A stretch of 64,000 bases of DNA from Sinorhizobium arboris LMG 14919 (GTDB lineage Bacteria; Pseudomonadota; Alphaproteobacteria; Rhizobiales; Rhizobiaceae): positions 708,317 through 772,316 of the forward strand of contig NZ_ATYB01000014.1 of the NCBI RefSeq assembly GCF_000427465.1. The letters run 5' to 3'. Shown piece by piece: positions 45,798 through 54,725 of the stretch. The position numbers and the translations under genes were made by a program. Positions within the stretch are counted from its first letter, which is position 1, and each line of letters begins with the position of its first letter. The notes under the pieces were generated by a model. It did not search any database and was not told where the DNA came from. It saw only the letters and a list, made by a program, of their open reading frames with translations.

Positions 45798-46718
45798 TCA
45801 CCACCGGCCCTTCAGCGATTGTACCGCGTGGTCGATGAAGGCACGTACCTTCGGCGTCTCTGCCTGGCGGTCGAGAAAGCAGGCATAGAACTCCAGCGGC
45901 TCGTGATCGACGCTGGCGATTCCCTTCGCCGGATCGCCGCTGAAGAGCGGCACGAGCAGACCCTGTTCGAGGATCGGGTTGGCGATGAATGTGCCGAGCC
46001 GGGTAATGCCGGCGCCGGCGATCGCCATCTGGGCCAGAGTGTCGATGTCATTGCTGACGATGGTGGGGCGCAGTTCGGGTTCGAAGCGCAGGCCGTCGCG
46101 TACGAATGCCCAGCGGAACAGCCGGCCGTTGACGGCGAAGCGGTAGACGAGGCAATCGTGGTGCCGCAGATCTTCCGGCGTTTCCGGCCGGCCACGCCGC
46201 GCAATGTAGGAGGGCGCGGCACAGATGATCAGGGGCACCGAGCCGATCTTGCGGGCGATAAGCCCGGGTTCGAGCTGCTGGGCGAAGCGGACGCTGATGT
46301 CTATGCCTTCGCCGATGTGATCGATGCTGCGGTCCGTGATCACCAGTTCGATCGAGACGTCCGGGTACCGCGCCGCGAATGATGGCACCAAGGGCGCGAT
46401 GACGTGACGGCCGAAGGCGACTGAGGAGGCAATCTTCAGTTGCCCCCGCGGCTCCTCGTTGAGCGCCGAAACTGCGGCCGCCGCCTGTTCGAGATCGTGG
46501 ACCACGCCGTGCACGCGGTCGTAATAAAGCTTCCCGGCCTCGGTCAATCCCAGTTGACGCGTGGTGCGGCTGAGAAGCCGGACGCCGAGCACGCGTTCCA
46601 GTCGCGCGATGTTCTGGCTGGCGGCGGCCGGCGTGATTGCGAGCCTGCGGGCCGCCGCGGCGATACTGCCTTCTTCGACGCTTCGAACGAAGCTCTCGAC
46701 GCCACGCAACGTGTCCAT
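45798..46718 (-). CDS. LysR-family transcriptional regulator
   Basis: A 306-residue LysR regulator. The HTH covers about residues 1-60 (IAAAARRLAITPAAASQNIARLE) and the effector domain follows from about 90. It starts at ATG 46718 (MDTLRGVESF); a second ATG is at 46730. It is divergent from the DUF2798 gene, and a perfect dyad lies directly upstream (46730-46751), where LysR regulators normally bind and autoregulate. The ligand is unknown. Confidence 0.93.
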   Translation of the reverse strand: MDTLRGVESFVRSVEEGSIAAAARRLAITPAAASQNIARLERVLGVRLLSRTTRQLGLTEAGKLYYDRVHGVVHDLEQAAAAVSALNEEPRGQLKIASSVAFGRHVIAPLVPSFAARYPDVSIELVITDRSIDHIGEGIDISVRFAQQLEPGLIARKIGSVPLIICAAPSYIARRGRPETPEDLRHHDCLVYRFAVNGRLFRWAFVRDGLRFEPELRPTIVSNDIDTLAQMAIAGAGITRLGTFIANPILEQGLLVPLFSGDPAKGIASVDHEPLEFYACFLDRQAETPKVRAFIDHAVQSLKGRW

Positions 46719-46729
46719 AACGTATTCCA

Positions 46730-46751
46730 TCGAATGTTGACCGACATTCGA
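46730..46751. promoter_or_regulatory. Perfect dyad, LysR operator candidate
   Basis: TCGAATGT (46730-46737) and ACATTCGA (46744-46751) with a six-base spacer. Spacing is compact compared with the usual T-N11-A core, but the site sits 12 bp upstream of the LysR start and 98 bp from the divergent DUF2798 gene. Likely target of the adjacent LysR protein. Confidence 0.65.
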
Positions 46752-46848
46752 TAGTTTTACCTAAAACTGAATCAGGCGGCAACGCGCTACCGCAGCCCGC
46801 CGCCGTCGGTATAGTGGCGGCAATTCCCGAACCCACGAGGAGAATGAC

Positions 46849-47124
46849 ATGTCTGAAGACACGATGGTCCGGCCCTATGCGGCGCGACGCCGAAAGCTCT
46901 CGCCGCGAGCGGTCCCGATCGTGTTCGCCTTTTTTATGTCTGCGATCATGGCTCTGCTGATGTCGGGCGTGATCGTCGCCGCTAATAGCGGCTTCGATCA
47001 GGGCTATCCGGCACGTGTGTTCGGCGCTTACGCCTTTGCCATGCCGGTTGCCTTCGTCTGCGTCCTGATCGTTCGCCCGCTCGTCATGCGGCTCGTGTCC
47101 ATGGTCTGCGATCTCCCGCGCTGA
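46849..47124 (+). CDS. DUF2798-family small membrane protein
   Basis: A 91-residue protein with two predicted membrane helices (about residues 24-46 and 60-83). The pattern matches the DUF2798 family of unknown function. A GAGGAGAATGAC RBS region precedes ATG 46849. Divergent from the LysR gene and therefore probably its target. Confidence 0.85.
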   Translation: MSEDTMVRPYAARRRKLSPRAVPIVFAFFMSAIMALLMSGVIVAANSGFDQGYPARVFGAYAFAMPVAFVCVLIVRPLVMRLVSMVCDLPR

Positions 47125-47167
47125 GGGTCGATCGGATGCGCGGTGCATCGCCGGCACAGCTCGTCGG

Positions 47168-48058
47168 TCAGGCTGAAAGCTTCAGGCCGATGCCCCAGGG
47201 GTCGGTGAGGCTATGAACGCCGCTCCGCCTGTCCACCGCTATTTCGAGGGCATCGAGCTTCCGGACCGCGGCGTCGAGCGCCGCCGGATCCCGGAAGCGG
47301 ATCGTATAGTCGGCAAGACCGGTCATGTTGCCCTGGCGCTTCGGCGCCCCGCGCGAATTCCAGATATTGGCCGCCACGTGGTGATGATACTTGCCCGTCG
47401 CGAAGAAGCTCGCTCCCGGATAACGGGCCATGAGGTCAAGGCCCAGCGTATCGCGGAAAAAGGCGTCCGCTTGCGGGATGCCGGAGACCTGGAGGTGGAT
47501 GTGCCCGATCGTGGTCCCCGCTGACAGGCCGTCCCACCCGTTCTTGGGCGCCTCGTCGTAGAGCGCCTGCAAATCGAGCGGCAGCGTATTCATTGCAACC
47601 ATGCCGTCCGCTCCGTAGTTCCATTCCTCGCGCGGGCGGTCGCGGTAGATCTCGATGCCATTGCCCTCCGGGTCGGCGAGATAGATTGCCTCGCTGACGA
47701 GGTGATCGGACGCGCCCTCCAGTCGAACTCCGTTCTCGGCTGCGTGCACCAGCCAGCGCCCGAGCCCGGTGCGGTCCGGAACCAGGAAGGCGTGATGGAA
47801 GAGGCCGGGTGCGTTTCGCGGTGCCTTTGCGGCACTGCCGTCGCTCGTCAGCGTCAGGAGCGGCCTTCCTGCGACGCCGAGCGTCACGCCGCTCGCGCTC
47901 GTCTCGACCGGCGAGAGACCGAGTATGCGCCGATACCAGGACGAGACCGTCTCCAGGTCGCTGACGACAAGATGCGAGCGGTCTACATAAGCAGGCATCG
48001 CGGTCGCGTGATCGACGGGGAGGCTGGCCTGCGGCTTCGTTTGTGACGTGTCCTTCAT
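47168..48058 (-). CDS. VOC-family (catechol 2,3-dioxygenase-like) protein
   Basis: A 296-residue two-domain glyoxalase-fold protein resembling catechol 2,3-dioxygenases (CatE-like). Metal-ligand candidates are His in GTTIGHIHLQVSG (near 183-185), His in KYHHHVAAN (near 225-228) and Glu or Asp in the N-terminal GNGIEIYRD module (near 140). It might cleave catecholic compounds, but several such proteins have lost dioxygenase activity. The start is ATG 48058 (or 48061). Confidence 0.88.
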   Translation of the reverse strand: MKDTSQTKPQASLPVDHATAMPAYVDRSHLVVSDLETVSSWYRRILGLSPVETSASGVTLGVAGRPLLTLTSDGSAAKAPRNAPGLFHHAFLVPDRTGLGRWLVHAAENGVRLEGASDHLVSEAIYLADPEGNGIEIYRDRPREEWNYGADGMVAMNTLPLDLQALYDEAPKNGWDGLSAGTTIGHIHLQVSGIPQADAFFRDTLGLDLMARYPGASFFATGKYHHHVAANIWNSRGAPKRQGNMTGLADYTIRFRDPAALDAAVRKLDALEIAVDRRSGVHSLTDPWGIGLKLSA

Positions 48059-48426
48059 CATGCTCGCCTTTTCGGACAGCGGGTGGGCGACGCCCGAGAG
48101 TGTGATCTGCTGCGCCTAATCCAATATGAGCACGTGAACAGATACACGAAAACTCTTATATTACTTGATGTTGTGTTCGATGAACGTTGACAGTCGTGGC
48201 ACCCGCGCTACCTTTAACGATGGGAGCACGAGAGGGGCGGTCACGTTGATCCAAGTCAAGGCCCGAACTGCCGTGACCGTTCAATTTCGGTCCGGCAAAA
48301 GACGTGGTGCGCTACCTGGTTTTTCCGTCGGTACCGGGCCGGGGTCGGAGATGACCGGCCGCAAGCTGAGGGATCGGCGTCGCATTCGGCGTACGACGTG
48401 GTAACATAGGAAAAGGACGCAGCAGC
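48059..48426. other. Intergenic region with FixK-like box
   Basis: 368 bp between divergent genes. It carries the candidate FixK site at 48246-48259 and several AT-rich patches around 48130-48180 (TACACGAAAACTCTTATATTACTTG). The promoter of uspA should lie between 48255 and 48410. No gene is seen. Confidence 0.6.
48246..48259 (+). promoter_or_regulatory. FixK/FNR-type box upstream of uspA
   Basis: TTGATCCAAGTCAA matches the FNR/FixK consensus TTGAT-N4-ATCAA at nine of ten positions. It lies 167 bp upstream of the uspA start. Universal stress proteins of rhizobia are commonly microaerobically induced, so FixK control is plausible. Confidence 0.6.
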
Positions 48427-48849
48427 ATGTACAGGAAGATCATCGTCCCGATCGCCATGGATCAGTTGGAGCACGGCGAGTCCGTCCTTGGCATCGCCGA
48501 AAAACTGATCGATGACGGGGGCGAGATTATTCTCCTCAACGTCGTCGAGGATCTCAATGCCTATGCACAAGGCTACATGATCGTCGATTTTCCGTTGGAG
48601 ATGATTGAGGAATCGCGCAAGCACGCGGTCAAGACCCTGGAAGCGTTGAAGACAAAGCACGGCATCAAGGGACGCGTGGAAATCCGCACAGGCGGAGCCG
48701 CCGGCAGCATCAATGCTCTCGCCGAGGAAGAGAATGCCGACCTGGTAATCATCGCGTCCCACCGACCGGGACTGATCGATTACTTCATCGGGTCGACAGC
48801 CAGCCGCGTCGTCAGCCATTGCCCCTGCGCGGTTCTCGTCGATCGGTAA
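48427..48849 (+). CDS. Universal stress protein UspA family
   Basis: A 140-residue Rossmann-like UspA protein. The ATP-binding glycine motif is near the C-terminus (IGSTASRVVSHCPCAVLVDR, residues 120-139; G-S-T-A...H), preceded by ASHRPG. Stress or hypoxia adaptation is the likely role. It lies 61 bp from the dksA-like gene, suggesting one transcript controlled by the FixK-like site upstream. Confidence 0.93.
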   Translation: MYRKIIVPIAMDQLEHGESVLGIAEKLIDDGGEIILLNVVEDLNAYAQGYMIVDFPLEMIEESRKHAVKTLEALKTKHGIKGRVEIRTGGAAGSINALAEEENADLVIIASHRPGLIDYFIGSTASRVVSHCPCAVLVDR

Positions 48850-48909
48850 ACACAAGAACAAAAGGGAGCGGTGCAGGCCACCTGTGCCGCGACTCGAAGG
48901 AGTCACGCA

Positions 48910-49254
48910 ATGGACAAGTACGCGCTTGACGACTTTCGCGAGCAACTTTTGCGCCGCAAACGCGAACTTTATGGCCGGCTGGTGAAGATAGAGGAGGACC
49001 TCGAGCAGCCGATGAACGCCGATGTGCCGGATCGCGTAACCGAACGGGAGAGCGACGAGGTCCTGGAGGGCCTCGGCCTGGCGGGCCAGGGCGAGATACG
49101 CGCGATCGACGCCGCGCTCAACCGCATCGAAGCGGGAACCTTCGGCGTTTGCGTGCGTTGCGGCGACGCCATTTCCCCGGAACGGTTGCGTGCCGTGCCG
49201 CATGCGCCGCTCTGTCAGACCTGCGCCGCCGAAATCGCGGCCGGGGGTCGATGA
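48910..49254 (+). CDS. DksA/TraR-family zinc-finger protein
   Basis: A 114-residue protein with an N-terminal coiled coil (about residues 7-75) and a C4 zinc finger, CVRCGD (near 82) and CQTC (near 103), followed by AEIAAGG. The coiled-coil tip near the middle lacks a clear DxxDxA acidic motif, so it may be a DksA-like regulator of RNA polymerase or a diverged paralogue. Preceded by uspA. ATG 48910 gives MDKYALDDFREQL. Confidence 0.88.
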   Translation: MDKYALDDFREQLLRRKRELYGRLVKIEEDLEQPMNADVPDRVTERESDEVLEGLGLAGQGEIRAIDAALNRIEAGTFGVCVRCGDAISPERLRAVPHAPLCQTCAAEIAAGGR

Positions 49255-49482
49255 GACGGAAATCGATGACATCTGCTCCTCCGTCGCTTCAGAACCGCAT
49301 GCTCCCACGGAGGATACGATCCTTGTTGTAATGCGTTGCAAAAGTTGATCCTTTCGCCCGATCCTGGTGCTTTGCCGTGTCGATGCTCTGTGGCACGATG
49401 ACACAAAGGGAGCTCATGGGGCGGTGAGGTTCACCCTCTCCGAAACGCCATCATCGAGCTTGAGCGGAGCGGGAGGGGCCGC

Positions 49483-50145
49483 GTGAAAGTTGCCGGCGTC
49501 AAATGGGACTACGACCGATCGGAGTTGATCGCCGATGCGATCGTCCATGGGATCGGCCTTTCGGCGGCACTTGTCGGTGTTACCGCGCTGATTTTTTACG
49601 CCACCGTCTGGAGCACCTCCGGGCAATTGGCAGCAGCTTCAATCTATGGCGGCGGGCTCATCGCAACCCTGTCGGTTTCCTTTCTCTATAATCTCTTTCC
49701 GGTATCCCGGACCAAGTGGTTTCTGCGCCGTCTGGACCACTCCGGCATATTCGTCCTGATCGCGGCAACCTACACGCCGTTCCTGCAGCGCGGCTGGGAT
49801 AACCCGTTCCTCTTCTCGATGCTGATCGGCATCTGGCTTATCGCGGTCGCCGGCATCGCCCTGAAATGCCTCCTGCCCGGGCGTTTCGATCGGTTGGCGA
49901 TCCTGCTCTACCTGGCGATGGGCTGGAGCGGTCTGCTCGCCGCAAAGTCCCTGTTTACGGCCCTGAGCCCGACGACGCTCACGCTGATCGTCATCGGTGG
50001 AATCATCTATTCGATCGGGGTCATCTTCCACGTCTGGGAGCGTCTGCGCTTCCAGAACGCCATCTGGCACGGCTTCGTCGTCGCCGGGTCGGCTGTGCAT
50101 TATTCCGCGGTGCTGACCTGCATCAGCAGTTCCACCGCAACGTAG
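49483..50145 (+). CDS. Hemolysin III family membrane protein (PAQR/YqfA)
   Basis: A 220-residue integral membrane protein with seven predicted helices. The PAQR metal-ligand residues are visible: IVHGIG (His near 22), LDHSGIFVLIAATYTP (His-containing helix, near 78-93) and the C-terminal HGFVVAGSAVHYSAV. Function in bacteria is unclear despite the name. It starts at GTG 49483, after GGGAGG. It is a single gene after a gap of 228 bp with no other feature. Confidence 0.9.
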   Translation: MKVAGVKWDYDRSELIADAIVHGIGLSAALVGVTALIFYATVWSTSGQLAAASIYGGGLIATLSVSFLYNLFPVSRTKWFLRRLDHSGIFVLIAATYTPFLQRGWDNPFLFSMLIGIWLIAVAGIALKCLLPGRFDRLAILLYLAMGWSGLLAAKSLFTALSPTTLTLIVIGGIIYSIGVIFHVWERLRFQNAIWHGFVVAGSAVHYSAVLTCISSSTAT

Positions 50146-50212
50146 AGCGCTTTCGGGAAAGCGTGGGCCGGATTTTCGGCGGGAAGTCCGTGGTTTAAAG
50201 AGCTGGAGAGTT
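50146..50212. repeat. Palindromic repeat after hemolysin III gene
   Basis: GCTTTCGGGAAAGC (50151-50164) is a compact dyad within the AGAGCGCTTTCGGGAAAG motif recurring in rhizobial gaps. It separates convergent genes and may terminate transcription. Confidence 0.5.
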
Positions 50213-50704
50213 TCAATTCGCTCGGCATCCATCCGACGGCCGGAGGGCTGAGGCCATGCGCGAGATGACCCCGTCGAAGCTGGTCAGCTTGCTCTTGCGG
50301 TACTGGAGCCTGAAATAGGCGGCACTGCCGTCGCACAGGGCAATTGCCCGCGTATAGAAAACGTCACTCTCGCGCGCGCCGGAAAAGCTCGCCCAGGCGG
50401 GCGTCACGCGCGAGAAAATGATTCGCCAGTCGTCCTGTTTTTCGTAGCCGATCCTTTCGGCGACGTCGGTTTCGAAGTCGCCGTCCAGGGGATGGGTGCC
50501 GAACACCATGAGCGTCGCGCCGTTGTCCTCGGCGTGAAATCTGGCGCCGTCGCCGTTGTCTGCCTCCGGGCCCATGGCGAAACCTGGCGGGATGTCGACC
50601 GTGTAACCGAAGCGGGGATTGGCATAGGGATGCCAGTCGTCGTCCGTTGCAGCGGGCGAGGCCGACACCGCGAGGAGCAGAAATGCGATAAAGGCACGGC
50701 GCAT
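50213..50704 (-). CDS. Hypothetical exported protein
   Basis: A 163-residue protein with a signal peptide (residues 1-19, cleavage after SPA or SASPA). The mature part has about 140 residues with no motif I recognise, apart from the HPYANPRFGYTVDIPPGF segment common to small exported proteins of the alphaproteobacteria. GAGGA lies ahead of ATG 50704. Located between convergent hemolysin III and the msrB gene on the same strand. Confidence 0.75.
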   Translation of the reverse strand: MRRAFIAFLLLAVSASPAATDDDWHPYANPRFGYTVDIPPGFAMGPEADNGDGARFHAEDNGATLMVFGTHPLDGDFETDVAERIGYEKQDDWRIIFSRVTPAWASFSGARESDVFYTRAIALCDGSAAYFRLQYRKSKLTSFDGVISRMASALRPSDGCRAN

Positions 50705-50893
50705 GCGGGGCGTCCTCTCGGCTTGTTCGACCTGCCGCTTCCGCTCAAAGCGCCGCGCGTTTACGCGGACGCGCTACGGCGGCCGCAGCGGCTTTGAACT
50801 TTTCTGTCATCGTATCTTCGAATCGATCCAGGTTTAAGGGCATGCGACAGGCCGCTCGCGAGCCGGGGAGCGGCGCGGGAACAGACCGTGCCA

Positions 50894-51301
50894 TCAATCC
50901 TCCTCGAATGTCATTGCCGTACCGTTGAGGCAGTAACGCAGACCCGTCGGCGGAGGGCCGTCAGGGAAGACGTGGCCGAGATGTGCGTCGCAGGCGGCGC
51001 AGCGGATCTCCGTCCTGACCATGAAGTGCGATCGGTCGACATATTCGGCGATCGCGTCCGGATCGACCGGGGCGAAATAGCTGGGCCAGCCGCAGCCCGA
51101 ATCGAATTTCGTGTCCGAGCGGAAGAGCGGACGGCCGCAACAGACGCATTTGTACGTGCCGTGCCGCTTGTTGTCGAGGAAGGGACCGGTGAAGGCGCGT
51201 TCCGTGCCATGCTCGCGCGTGATGCGGTATTGCTCGGGCGTCAGACATGCCCGCCACTCCTCGTCCGTCTTCGTGATCTTCGGCATCCGGCTTTCCGGCA
51301 T
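50894..51301 (-). CDS. msrB: Peptide-methionine (R)-S-oxide reductase MsrB
   Basis: Reduces methionine-R-sulfoxide in proteins. The 135 residues include the zinc-binding CVCCGRP (near 52-58) and [12 protein letters not shown] (near 101-112) pairs, and the GCGWPSYF and LRYCLNGTA motifs; the catalytic Cys lies in RYCLN (about 124). AAGGAG precedes ATG 51301. It stands apart from any msrA. It adds to the redox-repair set with sodB and ohr. Confidence 0.96.
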   Translation of the reverse strand: MPESRMPKITKTDEEWRACLTPEQYRITREHGTERAFTGPFLDNKRHGTYKCVCCGRPLFRSDTKFDSGCGWPSYFAPVDPDAIAEYVDRSHFMVRTEIRCAACDAHLGHVFPDGPPPTGLRYCLNGTAMTFEED

Positions 51302-51552
51302 CGTAACGCTCCTTTTGATTGCAGCAAAATATATAGGACGGCGCCCGCTTGAGGACAAAGGGGGCAACGCCGGCAGCGCCATGTTTTGACAGGGGCCTGA
51401 TGACGGTTCGAGACGGAGCCGCAGCGCTCTACATAGTATAAACGCGGCATAACCTCTCACTGCGGCCGATTTCCCTTGAGGCGGGCCCGCCCTTCTTCTA
51501 TGTCCGGTTACAGCTTGACTGAACGATCGGCGAGAAGGAGTGTGTCGATACG
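51302..51552. other. Divergent intergenic region (msrB / pha2 operon)
   Basis: 251 bp that must hold the msrB and mrpA promoters. The patch around 51428-51450 (TACATAGTATAAACG) is the most AT-rich and promoter-like. No clear operator dyad or sRNA is seen. Confidence 0.5.
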
Positions 51553-53928
51553 ATGGATGCCGCGGCCCTGACATTTCTGGCCCTCGGTCTACCCTTTGCC
51601 GCGGCGGCAGTCGCACCGGCTTTGACCCGGCTCCTCGGCGGGGATGCCGCCTGGCTGTTGGCGCTTGCGCCACTCGCGATCTTCGCGCATTTCGCGGGCT
51701 TCATTCCGGAAGTTGCCGCTGGTGAGTTCGTTACCGGCGGCTATGTCTGGATACCGTCCTTCAATGTCAGCTTCTCCTGGCTGGTCGATGGCTTGTCGCT
51801 CACCTTCGCGCTTCTGATTTCGGGTATCGGGGCGCTGATCGTTCTCTATTCCGGCGGTTATCTGAAGGGGCATCCCGACCAGGGCCGCTTCTTTTCGTTC
51901 ATCCTCATGTTCATGGGATCGATGCAGGGTCTCGTCCTCTCGGACAGTTTCCTGATGCTCTTCGTCTTCTGGGAACTGACGTCGATCACCTCGTTCCTGC
52001 TGATCGGTTTCGATCACAGCCGCGAGGCGGCGCGCCGCGCTGCTTTGCAGGCCCTGGTCGTGACCGGGGGAGGCGGGCTCGCGCTGCTCGCCGGGCTCCT
52101 CATCCTGTGGAACGTCAGCGGCATTACCCAGTTTTCGCTGCTCCTGTCGTTCGGCGACGAACTGAAGCAAAGCCCGTTCTACCTCGCAGTGCTGCTCCTC
52201 GTACTCGGCGGAGCATTCACCAAGTCGGCCCAGTTTCCGTTTCACTTCTGGTTGCCGAATGCCATGGAAGCGCCGACGCCGGTTTCGGCCTATCTGCACT
52301 CGGCGACGATGGTGAAGGCGGGTGTCTATCTTCTGATGCGGCTTAACCCGGTGCTCGGCGGCACGACGGAGTGGCAGATTCTGCTGCCGCTATTCGGCGT
52401 GACGACGCTCGTCGCCGGAGCCGCCCTGGCAGTGCGCCAGACGGACCTGAAGATGATGCTGGCCTATACGACGATGTCGTCGCTCGGCCTTCTGGTCATG
52501 CTGACCGGCCTCGGCCTGCCGCACGCTGTCGAAGCCGCCGTGCTGTATCTGGTAGCGCACGCCCTGTTCAAGGGGGCGCTGTTCATGGTGGCCGGCATCA
52601 TCGATCATGAAACCGGCACGCGCGATCTGACGAAGCTCGGCGGGCTGCGCAGGGCCATGCCTCTGACCTTTGGCATAGCCCTTGCGGCGGCCCTGTCGAT
52701 GGGTGGCCTGCCGCCCTTCTTCGGGTTTCTCGCGAAAGAGGAAATCTATGGCGCTCTCTCCGGTTTCGACCGCCGTTCCATGGTCTTCGCGGCATTGACC
52801 ATCCTCGGCAACGGCCTGATGTTTGCCGTCGGTTTCGCAATTGCTCTAAAGCCGTTTCTCGGCCCGAAGGTGGAGACGCCGAGACATGCCCACGAAGCAC
52901 CGGTGCTCCTCTGGCTCGGACCGGCTATCCTGGCCGCGACGGGCCTTTCCATCGCGCTGTTGTCGGGCCTCGCTCATCGATTCGTTACCTCGCCCATGGC
53001 CTCGGCCGTTGCGGGCGAGCCGAGGACCGTGACGATTTCGCTGGTGCCTCATCTCAGCGTCGCGCTGTTGCTCTCCGTCGTGACGCTGGCGGTCGGCGTC
53101 GCTCTATTCCTCAATCTGGCGCGGCTGCGGGCAGCCATGGCGGCGGTGCTTGCCGACATCGGCTGGGGACCGGATCGAGGCTTCGACCAGTTCATGCGTG
53201 GCCTCGTGCGGTTTGCGGTTGCTACGACCCGCCGATTGCAAAGCGGCCGGCTGGACAGCTATATGACCCTGACCTTCGTGCTGGTCGCCGCCGTGATGCT
53301 GGCGTTGCCGCTGCGCTATGGCGAATTCCCACGCGCGCCGTTCTTTTCGGGCGATGTTCCGCTGCACGAATTCGCGATAATGGCGATCGCCGTCCTCGGC
53401 CTCCTCGCCGTGCTGCTGGCCGCAGACCGGCTGACGGCGATCGTATCGCTCGGAATCCAGGGCTTCGCCGTTGCGGTGCTTTTTCTGCTTTATGGCGCTC
53501 CGGACCTTGCCTTCACTCAATTCATGATAGAGACGCTGTCCGTCGTCGTGCTGGCACTGGTGATGACCCGGCTGCGGCTGTCTCCTTCGGACCATCGGCC
53601 GTTCAGACAGAAGCTCCCCGACTTCACGATAGCGCTCGTTTGCGGGATCGGGTTCGGTCTTTTCCTCCTCCGGGTCACAGGCGTGCCGTTCGATTCGACG
53701 CTGACGGATTTCTTCAATCTCTATTCGAAATCGATTGCGCACGGCGCGAACGTTGTCAACGTCATCATCGTCGACTTCCGCGGCACGGATACGCTCGGCG
53801 AAATTGCCGTCGTGCTGGTTGCGGGCCTGTCCATCCTTTCGCTCGTGCGCCTGCGGGCGGGGTCGTTGAGACGGGGCGAACAGAGCGAGATCGCTGCCGC
53901 TGTTGCGAATACGAAGGAGCCGGTATGA
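51553..53928 (+). CDS. mrpA: Mrp antiporter subunit A (PhaA2-type)
   Basis: Largest subunit of the multi-subunit Na+(K+)/H+ antiporter, 791 residues with about 18-20 membrane helices. The NuoL-like proton channel residues are in the [16 protein letters not shown] (Glu near 140) and [17 protein letters not shown] (Lys near 223) segments. The C-terminal MnhA-specific part begins near residue 590 ([21 protein letters not shown]). Unlike S. meliloti Pha1, subunits A and B are separate. A TGA-ATG overlap joins it to mrpB. Confidence 0.95.
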   Translation: MDAAALTFLALGLPFAAAAVAPALTRLLGGDAAWLLALAPLAIFAHFAGFIPEVAAGEFVTGGYVWIPSFNVSFSWLVDGLSLTFALLISGIGALIVLYSGGYLKGHPDQGRFFSFILMFMGSMQGLVLSDSFLMLFVFWELTSITSFLLIGFDHSREAARRAALQALVVTGGGGLALLAGLLILWNVSGITQFSLLLSFGDELKQSPFYLAVLLLVLGGAFTKSAQFPFHFWLPNAMEAPTPVSAYLHSATMVKAGVYLLMRLNPVLGGTTEWQILLPLFGVTTLVAGAALAVRQTDLKMMLAYTTMSSLGLLVMLTGLGLPHAVEAAVLYLVAHALFKGALFMVAGIIDHETGTRDLTKLGGLRRAMPLTFGIALAAALSMGGLPPFFGFLAKEEIYGALSGFDRRSMVFAALTILGNGLMFAVGFAIALKPFLGPKVETPRHAHEAPVLLWLGPAILAATGLSIALLSGLAHRFVTSPMASAVAGEPRTVTISLVPHLSVALLLSVVTLAVGVALFLNLARLRAAMAAVLADIGWGPDRGFDQFMRGLVRFAVATTRRLQSGRLDSYMTLTFVLVAAVMLALPLRYGEFPRAPFFSGDVPLHEFAIMAIAVLGLLAVLLAADRLTAIVSLGIQGFAVAVLFLLYGAPDLAFTQFMIETLSVVVLALVMTRLRLSPSDHRPFRQKLPDFTIALVCGIGFGLFLLRVTGVPFDSTLTDFFNLYSKSIAHGANVVNVIIVDFRGTDTLGEIAVVLVAGLSILSLVRLRAGSLRRGEQSEIAAAVANTKEPV

Positions 53929-54344
53929 AGTCGATTATCTTTCGGACGGTCGCACCCTTCCTCGCCGGATTGATGATGCTCTTTTCGATCTTCGTGCTGT
54001 TGCGCGGACACAACGAGCCCGGAGGCGGCTTCATCGGCGGATTGATCGCCGTCTCGGCACTGGCGATCTACGGTATCGCCCATGGCGTCGAGACGGTACG
54101 GCGAGCGATTTATTTCCATCCGATGGCTATCGCCGGCGCCGGCCTCTTCGCCGCTACTGTGGCCGGGCTGGTGTCTCTTGCCGCGCGTGTGCCCTTCATG
54201 ACGGGGCTGTGGATCTATCCCTCCATCCTCGGCGTCGAAGTTCCGCTCTCCACCGTGACGCTGTTCGACACGGGGGTCTACCTGGTCGTCGTCGGTTCCA
54301 TCAGCTCTATCGCACTCTCGCTCGAAGAAAGAGGAGGCGCCTGA
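53925..54344 (+). CDS. mrpB: Mrp antiporter subunit B
   Basis: A 139-residue MnhB-like protein with four predicted membrane helices. The family signature [20 protein letters not shown] and the glycine loop [13 protein letters not shown] (near 27-39) are present. Needed for antiport in characterised Mrp systems. Its ATG overlaps the mrpA stop by four bases, its own stop overlaps mrpC, so the subunits are translated in stoichiometric order. Confidence 0.94.
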   Translation: MKSIIFRTVAPFLAGLMMLFSIFVLLRGHNEPGGGFIGGLIAVSALAIYGIAHGVETVRRAIYFHPMAIAGAGLFAATVAGLVSLAARVPFMTGLWIYPSILGVEVPLSTVTLFDTGVYLVVVGSISSIALSLEERGGA

Positions 54345-54721
54345 TGGAAGCTTGGTTTTCGCTGCTGGTCACGGTTTTCTTCACCGTCGCCATTTACCTG
54401 CTTCTGTCGAAGTCCATCATCCGCATCCTGTTGGGCGTGGCGATTTTGGGCAACGCGGTGAATCTGTTGATTTTCACCGGCGGCCGCCTGACTCGCGACG
54501 TCCCGCCGGTCATCGCGCAAGGCGCCGATGTGCTTGCCGGTCCGGCGGCCAATGCCTTGCCGCAGGCGCTGATCCTCACCGCAATCGTCATCTCCTTCTC
54601 TTTCTTCGCCTTTCTCCTCGTTCTTGCCTGGCGCGCCTATGAAGACCTCGCGACGGACAACACGGACGAAATGCGTGTTGCGGAACCGGTGAACGAGCCG
54701 GCACCGCCGCTGGGATACTGA
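54344..54721 (+). CDS. mrpC: Mrp antiporter subunit C
   Basis: A 125-residue NuoK-like subunit with three membrane helices. GVAILGNAVNLLIF near residues 30-43 and PQALILTAIVISF near 76-88 match the NuoK/MrpC core; the equivalents of NuoK's glutamates are partly replaced. It overlaps the mrpB stop by one base, and the mrpD start follows its own stop by four bases. Confidence 0.94.
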   Translation: MEAWFSLLVTVFFTVAIYLLLSKSIIRILLGVAILGNAVNLLIFTGGRLTRDVPPVIAQGADVLAGPAANALPQALILTAIVISFSFFAFLLVLAWRAYEDLATDNTDEMRVAEPVNEPAPPLGY

Positions 54722-54725
54722 CGCC

